DNA of 64,000 bases from Hydrogenophaga sp. (GCF_030158645.1 NZ_JAOASO010000041.1:1-64000); one strand, 5' to 3'. Positions 29,085-41,947 are shown, counted from the first letter of the stretch. The notes: generated by a model not told the origin, from the letters alone. Numbers and translations are program-made.

Positions 29085-30382
29085 ACATGGACACTGCGTC
29101 CCGATCTTCTCTTGTGACTTCCGGCGCTGCCGGGCAACCCATTCCCCTCGCTGCCGTGCGTGCCCGAACGACGCGGCAGGGCGTCGTGGCCTGGGGCAGC
29201 CACCGCGTGACGGTGGGTGGCGATGCGCCCGTGCGTGTGCAGTCCATGACCAACACGGACACCGCTGATGCGGTGGGCACGGCGATTCAGGTCAAGGAAC
29301 TCGCACTTGCCGGCTCCGAGCTGGTTCGCATCACGGTCAACAACGACGAAGCCGCCAAGGCCGTCCCTTACATCCGCGAGCAGCTGGACCGCATGGACAT
29401 CCACGTGCCCCTGATCGGCGATTTCCACTACAACGGGCACCGCCTGCTCACCGACCATCCAGCTTGCGCCCAGGCGCTTTCAAAGTACCGCATCAACCCC
29501 GGCAATGTGGGCCGTGGTGACAAAGGCGACCGACAGTTCGCGCAGATGGTGGAAATCGCAGCGCGCCACGACAAGGCCATCCGCATTGGCGTGAACTGGG
29601 GTAGTCTGGACCAGGACTTGCTCGCCCGCCTGATGGACGAGAACGCCAGCCGGCCCCAGCCTTGGGAAGCGCGTCAGGTGATGTACGAGGCCTTGATCAC
29701 CTCCGCACTCGAATCCGCCAAACGGGCGGAGCAGATCGGCCTCAACGGCAACAACATCACGCTGTCGTGCAAGGTGAGCGCGGTTCAAGACCTGATTGCG
29801 GTGTACCAGGCCCTGGCACAGCGTTGCGACTACGCCCTGCACCTGGGGCTGACGGAGGCGGGCATGGGCACCAAGGGCGCGGTGGCCTCCACGGCCGCGC
29901 TCTCGGTGCTGTTGCAGCAAGGCATTGGCGACACCATCCGCATCTCGCTCACGCCGCAACCGGGCGAAGCCCGCACACAAGAAGTTGTGATTGCGCTGGA
30001 GATCCTGCAGGCCCTGGGCATGCGCGCGTTTGTGCCCTCGGTCACCGCCTGTCCGGGCTGTGGCCGGACCACCAGCACCACCTTCCAGGAGCTGGCCAAG
30101 CAGATCGACGACTACCTGCGCAGTTCCATGCCGGTCTGGCGCGAGCGCTACCCTGGCGTTGAAAACCTCAAGGTCGCGGTGATGGGTTGCATCGTCAACG
30201 GCCCCGGTGAGAGCAAGCATGCCGATATCGGCATCAGCCTGCCCGGCACCGGCGAGGCGCCGGCAGCCCCCGTTTTCATTGACGGCCAAAAAGCAATGAC
30301 TTTGCGCGGCGACGACATCGTGCGCGAGTTTCAAGGCATCGTGGACAACTACATCGAGAAAAAGTTTGGCGTCACCGTTTGA
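29081..30382 (+). CDS. ispG: 4-hydroxy-3-methylbut-2-enyl diphosphate synthase
   Basis: IspG (GcpE) is the 4Fe-4S enzyme that converts MEcPP to HMBPP in the MEP isoprenoid pathway. The 433 residues begin with a ~35-residue extension, then [37 protein letters not shown] and the iron-sulphur cysteines in [10 protein letters not shown] and [20 protein letters not shown]. The start overlaps the rodZ stop as ATGA at 29081-29084. The rodZ-ispG-hisS order is conserved. Confidence 0.96.
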   Translation: MNMDTASRSSLVTSGAAGQPIPLAAVRARTTRQGVVAWGSHRVTVGGDAPVRVQSMTNTDTADAVGTAIQVKELALAGSELVRITVNNDEAAKAVPYIREQLDRMDIHVPLIGDFHYNGHRLLTDHPACAQALSKYRINPGNVGRGDKGDRQFAQMVEIAARHDKAIRIGVNWGSLDQDLLARLMDENASRPQPWEARQVMYEALITSALESAKRAEQIGLNGNNITLSCKVSAVQDLIAVYQALAQRCDYALHLGLTEAGMGTKGAVASTAALSVLLQQGIGDTIRISLTPQPGEARTQEVVIALEILQALGMRAFVPSVTACPGCGRTTSTTFQELAKQIDDYLRSSMPVWRERYPGVENLKVAVMGCIVNGPGESKHADIGISLPGTGEAPAAPVFIDGQKAMTLRGDDIVREFQGIVDNYIEKKFGVTV

Positions 30383-30429
30383 AGTCGGGTCTCCCCCCGG
30401 CGTCCGCTGACCGCACGAGCTCCCAAGGC

Positions 30430-31743
30430 ATGGCAGAAAAACTGAGCGCCGTCAAAGGCATGAACGACATCGCCCCTCCCGCGTCCGCGCACTGGGAGTG
30501 GCTCGAAGAAACCCTGCGTCGCCTCATGAGGCGCTACGGGTACCGAAACCTGCGCACACCCATCGTGGAGCCCACCGCGCTGTTCGTGCGTGGTCTGGGC
30601 GAGGTGACCGACATTGTCGAGAAGGAGATGTACTCCTTTGAAGACCGGCTCAACGGCGAGCAACTCACGCTGCGCCCGGAGAACACGGCGGGCGTGGTGC
30701 GCGCCGCGCTCGAACATTCGCTGCTGTACGACGGTGGCAAGCGCCTGTACTACATGGGCCCGATGTTCCGCCACGAGCGCCCGCAACGCGGTCGCTACCG
30801 CCAGTTCCACCAGTTCGGCGCCGAGGCCCTGGGCTTCGCTGGCCCCGATGTGGACGCCGAGCTCATCGTGCTGGCTTGCGACCTGTGGGCCGAGCTCGGC
30901 CTCACCGGGATCGAACTCGAGATCAACAGCCTGGGTCAGCCCCCCGAGCGGCTGGCGCACCGCCAGGCGCTGATCGCTTATCTGGAAGCCCACATCGACC
31001 AGCTCGACGAGGAGGCCAAGCGCCGCCTGCACAGCAACCCGCTGCGCATCCTGGACACCAAGAACCCGACCATGCAGGCCCTGGTGAACGCCGCGCCGCG
31101 GCTGATGGACCACCTGGGTGCCGAATCGCTCGACCATTTCAACCGCCTGCGCGGCCTGCTCGATGCGCACGGCATTTCGTACCGCATCAACCCGCGCCTG
31201 GTGCGCGGCATGGACTACTACAACCTCTCGGTGTTCGAGTTCGTGACCACGCAACTGGGTTCGCAAGGCACGGTGTGTGCCGGTGGCCGCTACGACGGCC
31301 TGTTCGAGCAGATCGGTGGCAAGGCCGCGCCAGCCGTGGGCTGGGCGCTGGGCATGGAACGCATCCTGGAGCTGCTGAAAGAGCAGGGCAAGCTGCCCGA
31401 GCCTCCCGTGCCCGACGCCTATGCCGTGGTGCCCGACGCGTCCCATGTGCCCCAGGTCATGCCGGTGCTGCGCGCGCTGCGCCGGCACGGCGTCAACGTG
31501 CAGATGCACGCAGGCGGCGCCGATGGCATGGGCAGCATGAAGTCGCAGTTCAAGAAGGCGGACGCCAGCGGCGCCCGCTTTGCCCTGATCTTCGGCGAAC
31601 AGGAGCTGCAGCAAGGCGGGGTGGCCCTCAAGCCTTTGCGTGGCCCCCGGCCGGACACCGACGCGGCTGCACCCGACGCGGTGCAGCGCTTGCTGCCGGT
31701 CGCTCAGGTGGCCGACTGGGCTGCCAGTTTGCGCAGCACCTGA
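30430..31743 (+). CDS. hisS: histidyl-tRNA synthetase
   Basis: HisS is the class II synthetase charging tRNA-His. Over 437 residues it shows [17 protein letters not shown] at the N terminus, motif 2 ([20 protein letters not shown]), the HisA motifs [13 protein letters not shown] and [14 protein letters not shown], and motif 3 ending [12 protein letters not shown] 30430 is chosen because MAEKL-KGMNDI aligns with the E. coli start; an in-frame TTG at 30379, overlapping the ispG stop, would add 17 non-conserved residues. HisZ, a catalytic paralogue, is encoded at 39363. Confidence 0.96.
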   Translation: MAEKLSAVKGMNDIAPPASAHWEWLEETLRRLMRRYGYRNLRTPIVEPTALFVRGLGEVTDIVEKEMYSFEDRLNGEQLTLRPENTAGVVRAALEHSLLYDGGKRLYYMGPMFRHERPQRGRYRQFHQFGAEALGFAGPDVDAELIVLACDLWAELGLTGIELEINSLGQPPERLAHRQALIAYLEAHIDQLDEEAKRRLHSNPLRILDTKNPTMQALVNAAPRLMDHLGAESLDHFNRLRGLLDAHGISYRINPRLVRGMDYYNLSVFEFVTTQLGSQGTVCAGGRYDGLFEQIGGKAAPAVGWALGMERILELLKEQGKLPEPPVPDAYAVVPDASHVPQVMPVLRALRRHGVNVQMHAGGADGMGSMKSQFKKADASGARFALIFGEQELQQGGVALKPLRGPRPDTDAAAPDAVQRLLPVAQVADWAASLRST

Positions 31744-31749
31744 CCTGCC

Positions 31750-31801
31750 CGGCATTCCCCGTGCGTCGCAGGCGGGGATGCCGCGGCCACCCGCCTACAA
31801 T
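31750..31801 (+). promoter_or_regulatory. intergenic hairpin and -10 between hisS and yfgM
   Basis: CGGCATTCCCCG at 31750-31761 pairs with CGGGGATGCCG at 31773-31783 with one bulged T and an 11-base loop. No T run follows, so termination is doubtful. A TACAAT -10 is at 31796-31801, 46 bases before the yfgM ATG, without a good -35. Together they suggest partial uncoupling of yfgM-bamB-der from hisS. Confidence 0.45.
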
Positions 31802-31846
31802 CGAGCGTTGCGCTCCCGGCGCCCGAACCCGAATCGAATTTGCAGC

Positions 31847-32521
31847 ATGGCCAAACACCTCGACCTCGAAGAGCAGGAACAGCTCGATCAGATCAAACAC
31901 TTCTGGAGTCAGTACGGCAACCTCATCAGCTGGGTGCTGATCGTGGTCTTCGGGTCATTTGCCGCCTGGAACGGCTGGAACTACTGGCAACGCACCCAGG
32001 CCGCGAAGGCCGCTGCCCTGTACGACGAGGTGGACCGCGCGGCGGTGGCCAAAGATGCCGATCGTGTGCAGCGCGCGCTGGCCGACATGCAATCACAATT
32101 CGCCAGCACCACGTACGCGAGCCAGGCGGCGCTGCAGGCCGGCAAGACACTCTTCGACGCGGGCAAGCTCCCCGAGGCCCGAGCCGCCCTGGCCTGGGCA
32201 GCCGAGAAATCCTCCGACGATTCGTACAAGGCGGTGGCGCGCTTGCGCCTGGCGGCACTCGACATCGAGGCGCAGGCCTTCGACCAGGCGCTCAAGACGC
32301 TGGACGCACCCGTGCCCAAGCCGTTTGAGCCACTCGTGGCCGATCGCCGCGGTGATGTGTTCATGGCCCAGGGAAAAACCGACGAAGCCAAGGCACAGTA
32401 CCAGGCCGCCTGGCAGGGCCTCAGCACCCGAACCGAATACCGCCGGCTGGTCGAGGTGAAGCTGGCTTCGCTGGGCGTCGATGTGGCCAGCCTGACTCCA
32501 ACAACCGAGGTCGTCCGTTGA
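31847..32521 (+). CDS. yfgM: YfgM-type TPR membrane protein (ancillary SecYEG translocon subunit)
   Basis: A 224-residue single-pass inner-membrane protein. A short cytoplasmic head (MAKHLDLEEQEQLDQIKHFW) precedes a transmembrane helix at about residues 28-46 (LISWVLIVVFGSFAAWNGW). The periplasmic remainder is TPR-like: ALYDEVDRAAVAKDADRVQR and TYASQAALQAGKTLFDAGKL. E. coli YfgM links SecYEG to periplasmic chaperones. The hisS-yfgM-bamB-der order is the standard context. Its stop overlaps the TTG start of bamB. Confidence 0.9.
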   Translation: MAKHLDLEEQEQLDQIKHFWSQYGNLISWVLIVVFGSFAAWNGWNYWQRTQAAKAAALYDEVDRAAVAKDADRVQRALADMQSQFASTTYASQAALQAGKTLFDAGKLPEARAALAWAAEKSSDDSYKAVARLRLAALDIEAQAFDQALKTLDAPVPKPFEPLVADRRGDVFMAQGKTDEAKAQYQAAWQGLSTRTEYRRLVEVKLASLGVDVASLTPTTEVVR

Positions 32522-33663
32522 ACCCATTTCTGAACTCCTGGCAGCGCAGTTTGCGCACCGCTTGCCTGGGTGCGCTGGTCCTTGCCGGTCTTGCAGCCTG
32601 TTCCTCCGGTCCCAAGAAGCCACAACCCGCCGAGCTTCCGCCCGTGGCCGCACTGATGGGAACACGTGTGGCATGGACCGCGCAGATCGGCCCCGGCACC
32701 GAATCCATGACGCCCGCAGTGGCCTCGGGCCGCGTGTTCGTGGCCAGCACATCGGGCGCCGTGGCGGCGCTCGATGGCGTGACCGGTCAAGATGTCTGGC
32801 GTTTGAATCTCGGCACCCCCATCGCTGCCGGTGTGGGGTCTGACGGGCAAACCGCCGCCGTGGTCACGCGCGAAAACCAGCTCGTGGCGATGGCCAACGG
32901 TCGCGAAGTCTGGCGGGTGCGTCTGCCTGCCCGCGCCTTCACGGCCCCGCTGGTGGCAGGTGCACGTGTGTTCGTGCTCTCGGCCGACCGCACCGTCACC
33001 GCGTTTGACGCCAAAAATGGCGCCCGGTTGTGGACCCAAACACGCACCAGTGAGCCCTTGGTGCTGAGCCAGAGTGGCGCTTTGCTGGCCGTTGGCGACA
33101 CACTGGTGGCTGGATTGTCGGGGCGACTCGTGGGCCTCAATCCTGCCAATGGATCCGTGCGCTGGGAGGCGCCGGTGGCCACGTCGCGCGGCACCAACGA
33201 AGTGGAGCGGCTGGTGGACATCGTTGGCCCGGTCAGCCGAATTGGCGACAGCGTGTGCGCGCGAGCCTATTCGGCGGCCGTGGCTTGTGTGGATGCCAGC
33301 CGAGGGACGGTGGTGTGGTCACGCGTTGCGCAGGGCACCACCGGTGTTCACGGTGACGACCGTCTGGTGTTTGGTGCCGACGCGGAAGGCCGCTTTCAAG
33401 CTTGGCAACGCGCTTCCGGCGAGCCGGCCTGGAGCATCGACCGTCTGAAATACCGCGGCCTCAGTGCTCCCGTGGCCCTGGGCCGGGTGGTGGCCGTGGG
33501 CGACAGCAGCGGCCTCGTGCATTTGATCTCACGCGAAGATGGCAGTGAAATGACCCGCCTGAGCACCGACGGGTCGCCGGTTCTCGCCGCCCCTGTGCTC
33601 GCGGGCGACGCGCTCGTGGTGCAGACGCGCAACGGCGGCGTGTACGCCTGGCGCCCCCAATAG
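32518..33663 (+). CDS. bamB: outer-membrane assembly lipoprotein BamB
   Basis: BamB is the beta-propeller lipoprotein of the BAM complex. The 381 residues begin from a TTG codon overlapping the yfgM stop (TTGA at 32518-32521). Lipobox LAAC gives the lipidated C28. The body consists of PQQ-like propeller repeats: [50 protein letters not shown] and [19 protein letters not shown], ending GGVYAWRPQ. The TTG is the only start that keeps the signal peptide. It is 46 bases before der. Confidence 0.93.
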   Translation: MNPFLNSWQRSLRTACLGALVLAGLAACSSGPKKPQPAELPPVAALMGTRVAWTAQIGPGTESMTPAVASGRVFVASTSGAVAALDGVTGQDVWRLNLGTPIAAGVGSDGQTAAVVTRENQLVAMANGREVWRVRLPARAFTAPLVAGARVFVLSADRTVTAFDAKNGARLWTQTRTSEPLVLSQSGALLAVGDTLVAGLSGRLVGLNPANGSVRWEAPVATSRGTNEVERLVDIVGPVSRIGDSVCARAYSAAVACVDASRGTVVWSRVAQGTTGVHGDDRLVFGADAEGRFQAWQRASGEPAWSIDRLKYRGLSAPVALGRVVAVGDSSGLVHLISREDGSEMTRLSTDGSPVLAAPVLAGDALVVQTRNGGVYAWRPQ

Positions 33664-33709
33664 TGGTCACGGCTCAGCCGTACCGCGTCCTGAACGAAAG
33701 CAGTTTTCC

Positions 33710-35044
33710 TTGAAACCCGTCATCGCCCTGGTGGGCCGCCCCAATGTGGGCAAGTCCACCCTGTTCAACCGCCTGACGAGTTCTCGCGACGCCATCGTGG
33801 CCGACTTTGCCGGCCTCACCCGTGATCGCCATTACGGCAATGGCCGCCTCGGTGCGCGTGAATACATCGTCATCGACACCGGGGGCTTCGAGCCCGATGC
33901 CACCGAAGGCATCTACAAGGAGATGGCCAAGCAGACACGGCAGGCCGTGGCCGAGTCCGACGTGGTGCTGTTCGTGGTCGATGCCCGGGCCGGCATCAGC
34001 GCCCAGGACCACGAGATCGCAAGTTACCTGCGTCGGCTGGGCAAGCCGTGCGTGCTGGTGGCCAACAAGGCCGAGGGCATGACCCAGGGCTTGCAGCTGG
34101 TCGAGTTTTACGAGTTGGGTCTGGGCGAAGTGCTGCCGGTCTCCGGTGCGCATGGACAGGGCATCCGCTCGATGGTCGAGTTGGCCATGGAGCGCATTCC
34201 CGGCCTGCCGCCGGAAGACGAAGAGGAAGAACCCGCACCGGTCGGCGTGATCCGTCTGGCGGTGGCGGGGCGGCCCAATGTGGGCAAGTCCACCCTGATC
34301 AACGCCTGGCTGGGCGAAGAGCGCTTGGTGGCATTCGACCTGCCCGGCACCACGCGCGACACCATCTCCGTGCCGTTCGAGCGCAATGGCCAGAAGTTCG
34401 AGCTGATCGACACCGCCGGCATCCGTCGCAAGGGTCGGGTGTTCGAGGCGATCGAGAAATTTTCGGTGGTCAAGACCCTGCAGGCCATTGAAAACGCGAA
34501 CGTCGTGCTGCTGCTGCTTGATGCCACGCAGGGCGTGACCGACCAGGACGCCCACATTGCAGGCTACATCCTGGAAAGCGGCCGCGCCGTGGTGCTGGCC
34601 ATCAACAAATGGGACGCGGTGGATGCCTACCAGCGCGAGCAGATCGAACGCCAGATCGAGACCCGCCTGGCCTTCCTGAAATTCGCGTCGATGCACATGA
34701 TCTCGGCCCAAAAGCGTCAGGGACTGGCGCCGGTGTGGAAATCGATCATCCAGGCCCAGGCATCGGCCACGCGCAAGATGTCCACCCCGGTGCTCACCCG
34801 CCTGTTGGCTGAAGCGGTTCAGTTCCAGGCGCCGACGCGCGGCGGCATGTTCCGCCCCAAAATGCGCTACGCCCACCAGGGTGGCATGAACCCGCCGGTG
34901 ATCGTGATCCACGGTAACTCGCTGGAACACGTGCCGGATTCGTACAAGCGCTTCCTCGAGGGGCGCTTCCGCAAGGCCTTCGATCTTGTTGGCACGCCTT
35001 TGCGGATCGAGTTCAAGACCTCCACCAATCCTTTCAAGGAATAG
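33710..35044 (+). CDS. der: ribosome-assembly GTPase Der (EngA)
   Basis: Der is the tandem-GTPase needed for 50S maturation. The 444 residues include G1 motifs GRPNVGKS at residues 9-16 and again near 187, DTGGFEPD and DTAGIRRKG as G3 motifs, NKAEG and NKWD as G4 motifs, and a C-terminal KH-like domain ([20 protein letters not shown], then [15 protein letters not shown]). The gene starts with TTG ([11 protein letters not shown]), which is the conserved family start; no ATG lies nearby in frame. Confidence 0.96.
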   Translation: MKPVIALVGRPNVGKSTLFNRLTSSRDAIVADFAGLTRDRHYGNGRLGAREYIVIDTGGFEPDATEGIYKEMAKQTRQAVAESDVVLFVVDARAGISAQDHEIASYLRRLGKPCVLVANKAEGMTQGLQLVEFYELGLGEVLPVSGAHGQGIRSMVELAMERIPGLPPEDEEEEPAPVGVIRLAVAGRPNVGKSTLINAWLGEERLVAFDLPGTTRDTISVPFERNGQKFELIDTAGIRRKGRVFEAIEKFSVVKTLQAIENANVVLLLLDATQGVTDQDAHIAGYILESGRAVVLAINKWDAVDAYQREQIERQIETRLAFLKFASMHMISAQKRQGLAPVWKSIIQAQASATRKMSTPVLTRLLAEAVQFQAPTRGGMFRPKMRYAHQGGMNPPVIVIHGNSLEHVPDSYKRFLEGRFRKAFDLVGTPLRIEFKTSTNPFKE

Positions 35045-35128
35045 GAATCTCCCCGGAGGGCCTGAGCATCGCTGGCCCTGTGGTATGGTTGTTTTCCTAT
35101 CCACTTTTTTCTGAACACGGAGAATATC

Positions 35129-35380
35129 GTGAGCAATAACAAAGGCCAACTCTTGCAAGATCCCTTCCTGAACCAGCTGCGCCGGGAGCACGTCCCCGTG
35201 TCGATTTACCTGGTCAATGGCATCAAGTTGCAGGGGCAAATCGAGTCGTTCGACCAATACGTTGTTCTGTTGCGCAACACCGTGACCCAGATGGTGTACA
35301 AGCACGCCATCTCCACCATCGTTCCGGGGCGTCCCGTGCAGTTCACCGCAGCGGCTGCAGACGACTCAACCGCACCTTGA
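35129..35380 (+). CDS. hfq: RNA chaperone Hfq
   Basis: Hfq is the hexameric Sm-like chaperone for sRNA-mRNA pairing. The 83 residues have the Sm1 motif ([20 protein letters not shown]) and Sm2 motif ([13 protein letters not shown]), with a short Ala/Asp tail. The distal and proximal face residues Q9 and K57-H58 in the YKHA motif are present. It starts from GTG with CGGAG six bases upstream. The der-hfq-hflX-hflK-hflC order is classical. Confidence 0.97.
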   Translation: MSNNKGQLLQDPFLNQLRREHVPVSIYLVNGIKLQGQIESFDQYVVLLRNTVTQMVYKHAISTIVPGRPVQFTAAAADDSTAP

Positions 35381-35398
35381 ACACTGGCGCCCTGAATG

Positions 35399-35425
35399 CC
35401 GGGTCGGACTCGCGCCACGACCCGG
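35399..35425 (+). other. stem-loop between hfq and hflX
   Basis: CCGGGTCG at 35399-35406 pairs perfectly with CGACCCGG at 35418-35425 over an 11-base loop, 19 bases after the hfq stop. No T run follows. It may protect the hfq message or lower expression of hflX. Confidence 0.5.
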
Positions 35426-35483
35426 TGCGCAGCGCCCTCCGCGCTGTCACTGAACCCATTTGAAATCACCCGACGTACCGTCC

Positions 35484-36644
35484 ATGTCCACCCCATCGGT
35501 CATTCTGGTGGGCGTGGATTTTGGTGCTCCTCACTTTGACGCCCCGCTGGAAGAATTGGGTCTGCTGGCCCAGACGGCGGGCTATTCGGTGGCCGATCGG
35601 GTGACCTGCAAGCGCAGAGCACCCGACCCAGCCTTGTTCGTGGGCTCCGGCAAGGCGGACGAAATCAAACTGTTGGCCCAGTCGACCGGCGCTTCAGAGG
35701 TGCTGTTCGACCAATCGCTCAGCCCGGCCCAGCAGCGCAATCTGGAGCGCCACCTGGGGATGCCGGTCAATGACCGAACGTTGCTGATTCTGGAAATCTT
35801 CGCGCAGCGTGCCCGCAGCCACGAAGGCAAGCTGCAGGTTGAACTCGCTCGGCTTCAGTACCTTTCCACCCGACTCGTGCGGCGCTGGTCGCACCTTGAG
35901 CGTCAGAGCGGCGGCATCGGCATGCGCGGTGGCCCCGGCGAGACGCAGATCGAGCTGGATCGCCGCATGATCGGTGAGTCGATCAAGCGCACCAAAGAGC
36001 GGCTTGAGAAAGTGAAGAAGCAGCGCGCCACCCAGCGCCGTCAGCGTGAGCGGCGCGATACCTTTTCCATCTCGTTGGTGGGGTACACCAACGCTGGCAA
36101 ATCTTCGTTGTTCAACGGCTTGGTCAAGGCACGCGCCTACGCGGCCGACCAGTTGTTTGCCACGCTCGACACGACGACCCGCCAGCTCTACCTGGGCGAG
36201 GCGGGCCGTTCGGTGTCGTTGTCCGACACGGTGGGGTTCATCCGCGATCTCCCGCACGGGTTGGTCGATGCCTTTGCGGCGACCTTGCAAGAAGCCGCTG
36301 ACGCCGATCTCCTCCTGCACATCGTGGATGCATCCAATCCCTCGCACCCGGAGCAAATTGCGTCTGTGATGAGCGTGCTCAATGACATCGGGGCCGAGCA
36401 AGTCCCTCAAATCCTGGTGTTCAACAAACTCGACGCCATGGACGAAGCAAACCGTCCGCATGTTCTCAGTGATCAAATGGAACTGGATGGGCAGCCTGTG
36501 TCTCGAATCTACGTGAGTGCGAAGACCGGCGAGGGTTTGCCCGCCCTGCGAGCACTGTTGGCGGCGCGGGTGATGAACCTCAAAGGCGGGCAAGGCCCCA
36601 TGAGCCCGGGGGCGTTCCCCGAAATTGAAAGTCCGCTGTCCTGA
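35484..36644 (+). CDS. hflX: ribosome-rescue GTPase HflX
   Basis: HflX is a GTPase that splits stalled or heat-damaged ribosomes. The 386 residues comprise the N-terminal nucleotide-binding domain (RRAPDPALFVGSGKADEIK-like, then ERHLGMPVNDRTLLILEIFA), a coiled-coil linker (RMIGESIKRTKERLEKVKKQ) and the GTPase domain with G1 GYTNAGKSS, G3 DTVGFIRDLP and G4 NKLD. The segment QSGGIGMRGGPGETQIELDR is diagnostic. ATG 35484 (MSTPSVILVG) is preferred; an in-frame TTG at 35460 adds eight residues. Neither start has a strong ribosome-binding site. Confidence 0.95.
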   Translation: MSTPSVILVGVDFGAPHFDAPLEELGLLAQTAGYSVADRVTCKRRAPDPALFVGSGKADEIKLLAQSTGASEVLFDQSLSPAQQRNLERHLGMPVNDRTLLILEIFAQRARSHEGKLQVELARLQYLSTRLVRRWSHLERQSGGIGMRGGPGETQIELDRRMIGESIKRTKERLEKVKKQRATQRRQRERRDTFSISLVGYTNAGKSSLFNGLVKARAYAADQLFATLDTTTRQLYLGEAGRSVSLSDTVGFIRDLPHGLVDAFAATLQEAADADLLLHIVDASNPSHPEQIASVMSVLNDIGAEQVPQILVFNKLDAMDEANRPHVLSDQMELDGQPVSRIYVSAKTGEGLPALRALLAARVMNLKGGQGPMSPGAFPEIESPLS

Positions 36645-36655
36645 TTGGGCACAAT
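36625..36655 (+). promoter_or_regulatory. possible internal promoter for hflK
   Basis: TTGAAA at 36625-36630 and CACAAT at 36650-36655 resemble -35 and -10 hexamers with a long 19-base spacer, inside the 3' end of hflX. If used, transcription would begin near 36662, which places the in-frame GTG/ATG at 36656-36661 upstream of the mRNA and supports a later hflK start. Confidence 0.3.
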
Positions 36656-36691
36656 GTGATGGTTTTTGAATCGACAAAAAGTTGGCAACAC

Positions 36692-38083
36692 ATGGATGTG
36701 AATCTGCAAACCCCCTCCCGCGCTGAGCAGCCTGGCCCAAGGTCCAAACCCCGACGCGGCGTGAGCAAGTTGTTGGGCATGTTCAATTTGAATGATCCAC
36801 GCTGGGGTCGGGGCGACGATGCACCCCGCAACGAAGGTTCGAAAGACGGACAGGAACCCGATCGCAACGACGACAACCGGGCACCTCAGCGCCCTCGTGG
36901 TCAGGGGCCCAACCAGGGTCCTCCAGACCTTGACGAGCTGTGGCGCGACTTCAATCGCAAGCTCGGCGGCTTGTTGGGCAAAAAGGGTGGTGGTCAGGGC
37001 GGCGGCAATGGCTCCGGCGGTGGTGGCATGCCCAACTTCAACCCGAGCCCGAAAACGACCGGCATTGGCGCGGGACTCATTGTCGGCGTTGCGGCGCTGA
37101 TCTGGCTGGGCACCGGCTTCTTCATCGTGCAAGAGGGCCAACAGGCCGTCATCACACAGTTCGGCAAGTACAACAGCACGGTCGGGGCTGGTTTCAACTG
37201 GCGCTTGCCGTACCCGGTCCAGCGACACGAGACGGTGTTCGTGACGCAGATTCGCTCGGTCGATGTGGGTCGGGACAACCTGGTGCCCGCCACCGGTCTT
37301 CGCGAGTCGGCCATGTTGACGGAAGACGAAAACATCGTCGAGATCAAGTTTGCCGTGCAGTACCGCCTCAACGACGCGCGTGCATTCCTGTTCGAGAGCC
37401 GGGATCCGGATGCTTCCGTGGTTCAGGCCGCCGAAACGGCGGTGCGTGAAGTGGTGGGCAAGATGAAGATGGACGCTGCTCTGGCCGAAGAGCGCGACCA
37501 GATCGCGCCGAGGGTGCGCGCGCTGATGCAAAACATCCTGGATCGCTACAAAGTGGGTATCGAGGTCGTGGGCATCAACTTGCAACAAGGCGGTGTCCGT
37601 CCGCCCGAGCAGGTGCAGGCTTCGTTTGACGATGTGCTCAAGGCGGGTCAGGAGCGCGAGCGCGCCAAGAACGAAGCCGAGGCCTACGCCAACGATGTGG
37701 TCCCAAGGGCTCGCGGTGCAGCTTCCCGGCTGACCGAAGAAGCTGAAGGCTATCGCGCCCGCATCGTCGCGCAGGCAGAAGGTGATTCCCAGCGCTTTCG
37801 CTCGGTGCTGACCGAATACCAGAAGGCCCCGCAGGTGACGCGGGAGCGCATGTACACAGACGCCATGCAGGAGATCTACAGCAATGTGACCAAGGTGCTG
37901 GTGGATTCCAAGGCCGGCAACAACCTTCTGTACCTGCCCTTGGACAAGATCATGCAGATGACGACCCAGTCGCCGTCTGCGACGCCCGCAGCGCCCGCAG
38001 CGCCAACCAGCGCGGCCCCCGCCACCCCGGCCAGCCGCAGCCTTGACAACGCAGCCCGCTCGCGCGAGCGCGAGAGCCGCTGA
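36692..38083 (+). CDS. hflK: FtsH-protease modulator HflK
   Basis: HflK is a stomatin/prohibitin-family inner-membrane protein that forms a large cage with HflC around FtsH. From ATG 36692 it has 463 residues: a Gly/Asn-rich cytoplasmic segment (GQGPPDLDELW-like motif GPPDLDELWRDFNRKLGGLL), a transmembrane helix near residues 120-145 (IGAGLIVGVAALIWLGTGFF), the SPFH domain (EGQQAVITQFGKYN onward), a long coiled coil (EAEAYANDVVPRARGAASRL) and a Pro/Ala C-terminal tail. Other starts (36656, 36659, 36779) are possible; family alignments usually begin near NLNDPRWGR. Confidence 0.94.
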   Translation: MDVNLQTPSRAEQPGPRSKPRRGVSKLLGMFNLNDPRWGRGDDAPRNEGSKDGQEPDRNDDNRAPQRPRGQGPNQGPPDLDELWRDFNRKLGGLLGKKGGGQGGGNGSGGGGMPNFNPSPKTTGIGAGLIVGVAALIWLGTGFFIVQEGQQAVITQFGKYNSTVGAGFNWRLPYPVQRHETVFVTQIRSVDVGRDNLVPATGLRESAMLTEDENIVEIKFAVQYRLNDARAFLFESRDPDASVVQAAETAVREVVGKMKMDAALAEERDQIAPRVRALMQNILDRYKVGIEVVGINLQQGGVRPPEQVQASFDDVLKAGQERERAKNEAEAYANDVVPRARGAASRLTEEAEGYRARIVAQAEGDSQRFRSVLTEYQKAPQVTRERMYTDAMQEIYSNVTKVLVDSKAGNNLLYLPLDKIMQMTTQSPSATPAAPAAPTSAAPATPASRSLDNAARSRERESR

Positions 38084-38114
38084 ACGCCGCACACGAGACC
38101 AAAGAGCACCGCAC

Positions 38115-39008
38115 ATGAACAAATTGGGTTTCATCCTCACCAGCCTCGTCGTGGCGCTGGCCATCGCCAGTTCCATGCTGTTCGTGGTTGACCAGCGCCA
38201 GTTCGGCGTGGTTTTCCAGCTGGGCCAGATCAAGCAGGTCGTGACCGAGCCAGGCCTGAACTTCAAGTTGCCGCCACCGTTCCAGAACGTGTCCTATATC
38301 GACAAGCGCTTGCTCACGCTGGAGAGCACCGACACCGAGCCGACGCTGACCGCCGAGAAACAGCGTGTGGTGATCGACTGGTACGTGCGCTGGCGCATCG
38401 CCGAGCCGCAGGAGTACATCCGCAACGTCGGGATCACCGAGCGCGCGGGCGCCTTGCAGCTCAACCGTGTCGTGCGCAACTCGTTCCAGCAGGAAGTGAA
38501 CAAGCGCACCGTGAACGAACTGCTGTCGACCCGGCGCGAACAGCTGATGGCCGACGTGAAGCGCGAAGTGCTCGCCGCTGTGCGCAGTGCCGACAAACCC
38601 TGGGGCATGGACGTGGTCGACGTGCGCATCACCCGCGTGGACTACGCCGAGAGCATCACTGCGTCGGTGTACCAGCGGATGGAAGCCGAGCGCAAACGCG
38701 TGGCCAACGAACTGCGTTCCACCGGTTTTGCCGAGGGTGAAAAGATCCGTGCCGATGCCGACCGCCAGCGCGAGGTGATCGTGTCCGAGGCCTATCGCGA
38801 TGCGCAGCTCATCAAGGGCGAGGGCGATGCCAAGGCCGCCGCGTCGTTCGCCGAGGCCTTTGGTCGCGACCCTGCCTTTGCGCAGTTCTACCGCAGCCTG
38901 GAAGCCTACAAATCGAGCTTCGCCAGCAAGTCCGACGTGGTGGTGGTCGATCCTTCCTCCGACTTCTTCAAGTCGCTGCGCAGCAGCAACCTGGCGCCGA
39001 GCCGCTGA
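38115..39008 (+). CDS. hflC: FtsH-protease modulator HflC
   Basis: HflC is the partner of HflK in the FtsH cage. The 297 residues begin with an uncleaved signal anchor (MNKLGFILTSLVVALAIASS), then the SPFH domain (VVDQRQFGVVFQLGQIKQVV, then TEPGLNFKLPPPFQNV) and a coiled-coil region (ERKRVANELRSTGFAEGEKI). FGRDPAFAQFYRSLEAYKSS near the C terminus is typical of HflC. It lies 31 bases after hflK. Confidence 0.95.
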   Translation: MNKLGFILTSLVVALAIASSMLFVVDQRQFGVVFQLGQIKQVVTEPGLNFKLPPPFQNVSYIDKRLLTLESTDTEPTLTAEKQRVVIDWYVRWRIAEPQEYIRNVGITERAGALQLNRVVRNSFQQEVNKRTVNELLSTRREQLMADVKREVLAAVRSADKPWGMDVVDVRITRVDYAESITASVYQRMEAERKRVANELRSTGFAEGEKIRADADRQREVIVSEAYRDAQLIKGEGDAKAAASFAEAFGRDPAFAQFYRSLEAYKSSFASKSDVVVVDPSSDFFKSLRSSNLAPSR

Positions 39009-39067
39009 GCCGCATGACGACCAGCGCTTGCACCTCAGGCCAGCGCTGATCGCTCAGCCGTTGCCGC

Positions 39068-39250
39068 GTGGACCCGATCTGGACCGCACTGGCACTGGTG
39101 CTGGTGTTCGAAGGCATCCTGCCCTTGGTGGCGCCGCGGTTGTGGCGCCGGGTCTTCTCTGAAATGCTTGGCCTGCGCGACGGACAGTTGCGTTTCTTCG
39201 GCCTGGTCTGCGTGGCCATCGGCGTGCTGATGGTCTGGCTGCTCGGCTGA
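39068..39250 (+). CDS. DUF2065 (YjeT-like) small membrane protein
   Basis: A 60-residue protein that starts from GTG (MDPIWTALALVLVFEGILPL). Two hydrophobic segments (about 5-20 and 41-59) bracket a basic loop (RLWRRVFSEMLGLRDGQLRF). This is the DUF2065/YjeT family found after hflC and before purA or hisZ in proteobacteria. Its function is unknown. The context suggests a role near the HflKC/FtsH membrane assembly, which is inference only. Confidence 0.85.
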   Translation: MDPIWTALALVLVFEGILPLVAPRLWRRVFSEMLGLRDGQLRFFGLVCVAIGVLMVWLLG

Positions 39251-39330
39251 ATTTCCCTGGCCAGACGGGCGCTGGATGCGCCCGCTCCCGGCCCCTTGCG
39301 CGATCACCCTGCGGATACCGTGCCGCACCC

Positions 39331-39348
39331 CGGTAAAATCGCGGTTTT
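39331..39348 (+). promoter_or_regulatory. TAAAATCGCGG motif before hisZ (-10 candidate)
   Basis: TAAAAT at 39334-39339 is a near-consensus -10 just 24 bases before the hisZ ATG. The surrounding bases also form a small symmetrical unit, TAAAA-tcgcgg-TTTTA. The -35 region is GC-rich and unconvincing. A closely similar sequence precedes the ygiQ-like gene at 63231-63249. Confidence 0.45.
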
Positions 39349-39362
39349 AACAGCTCCTGAAA

Positions 39363-41947
<2,585 letters not shown>

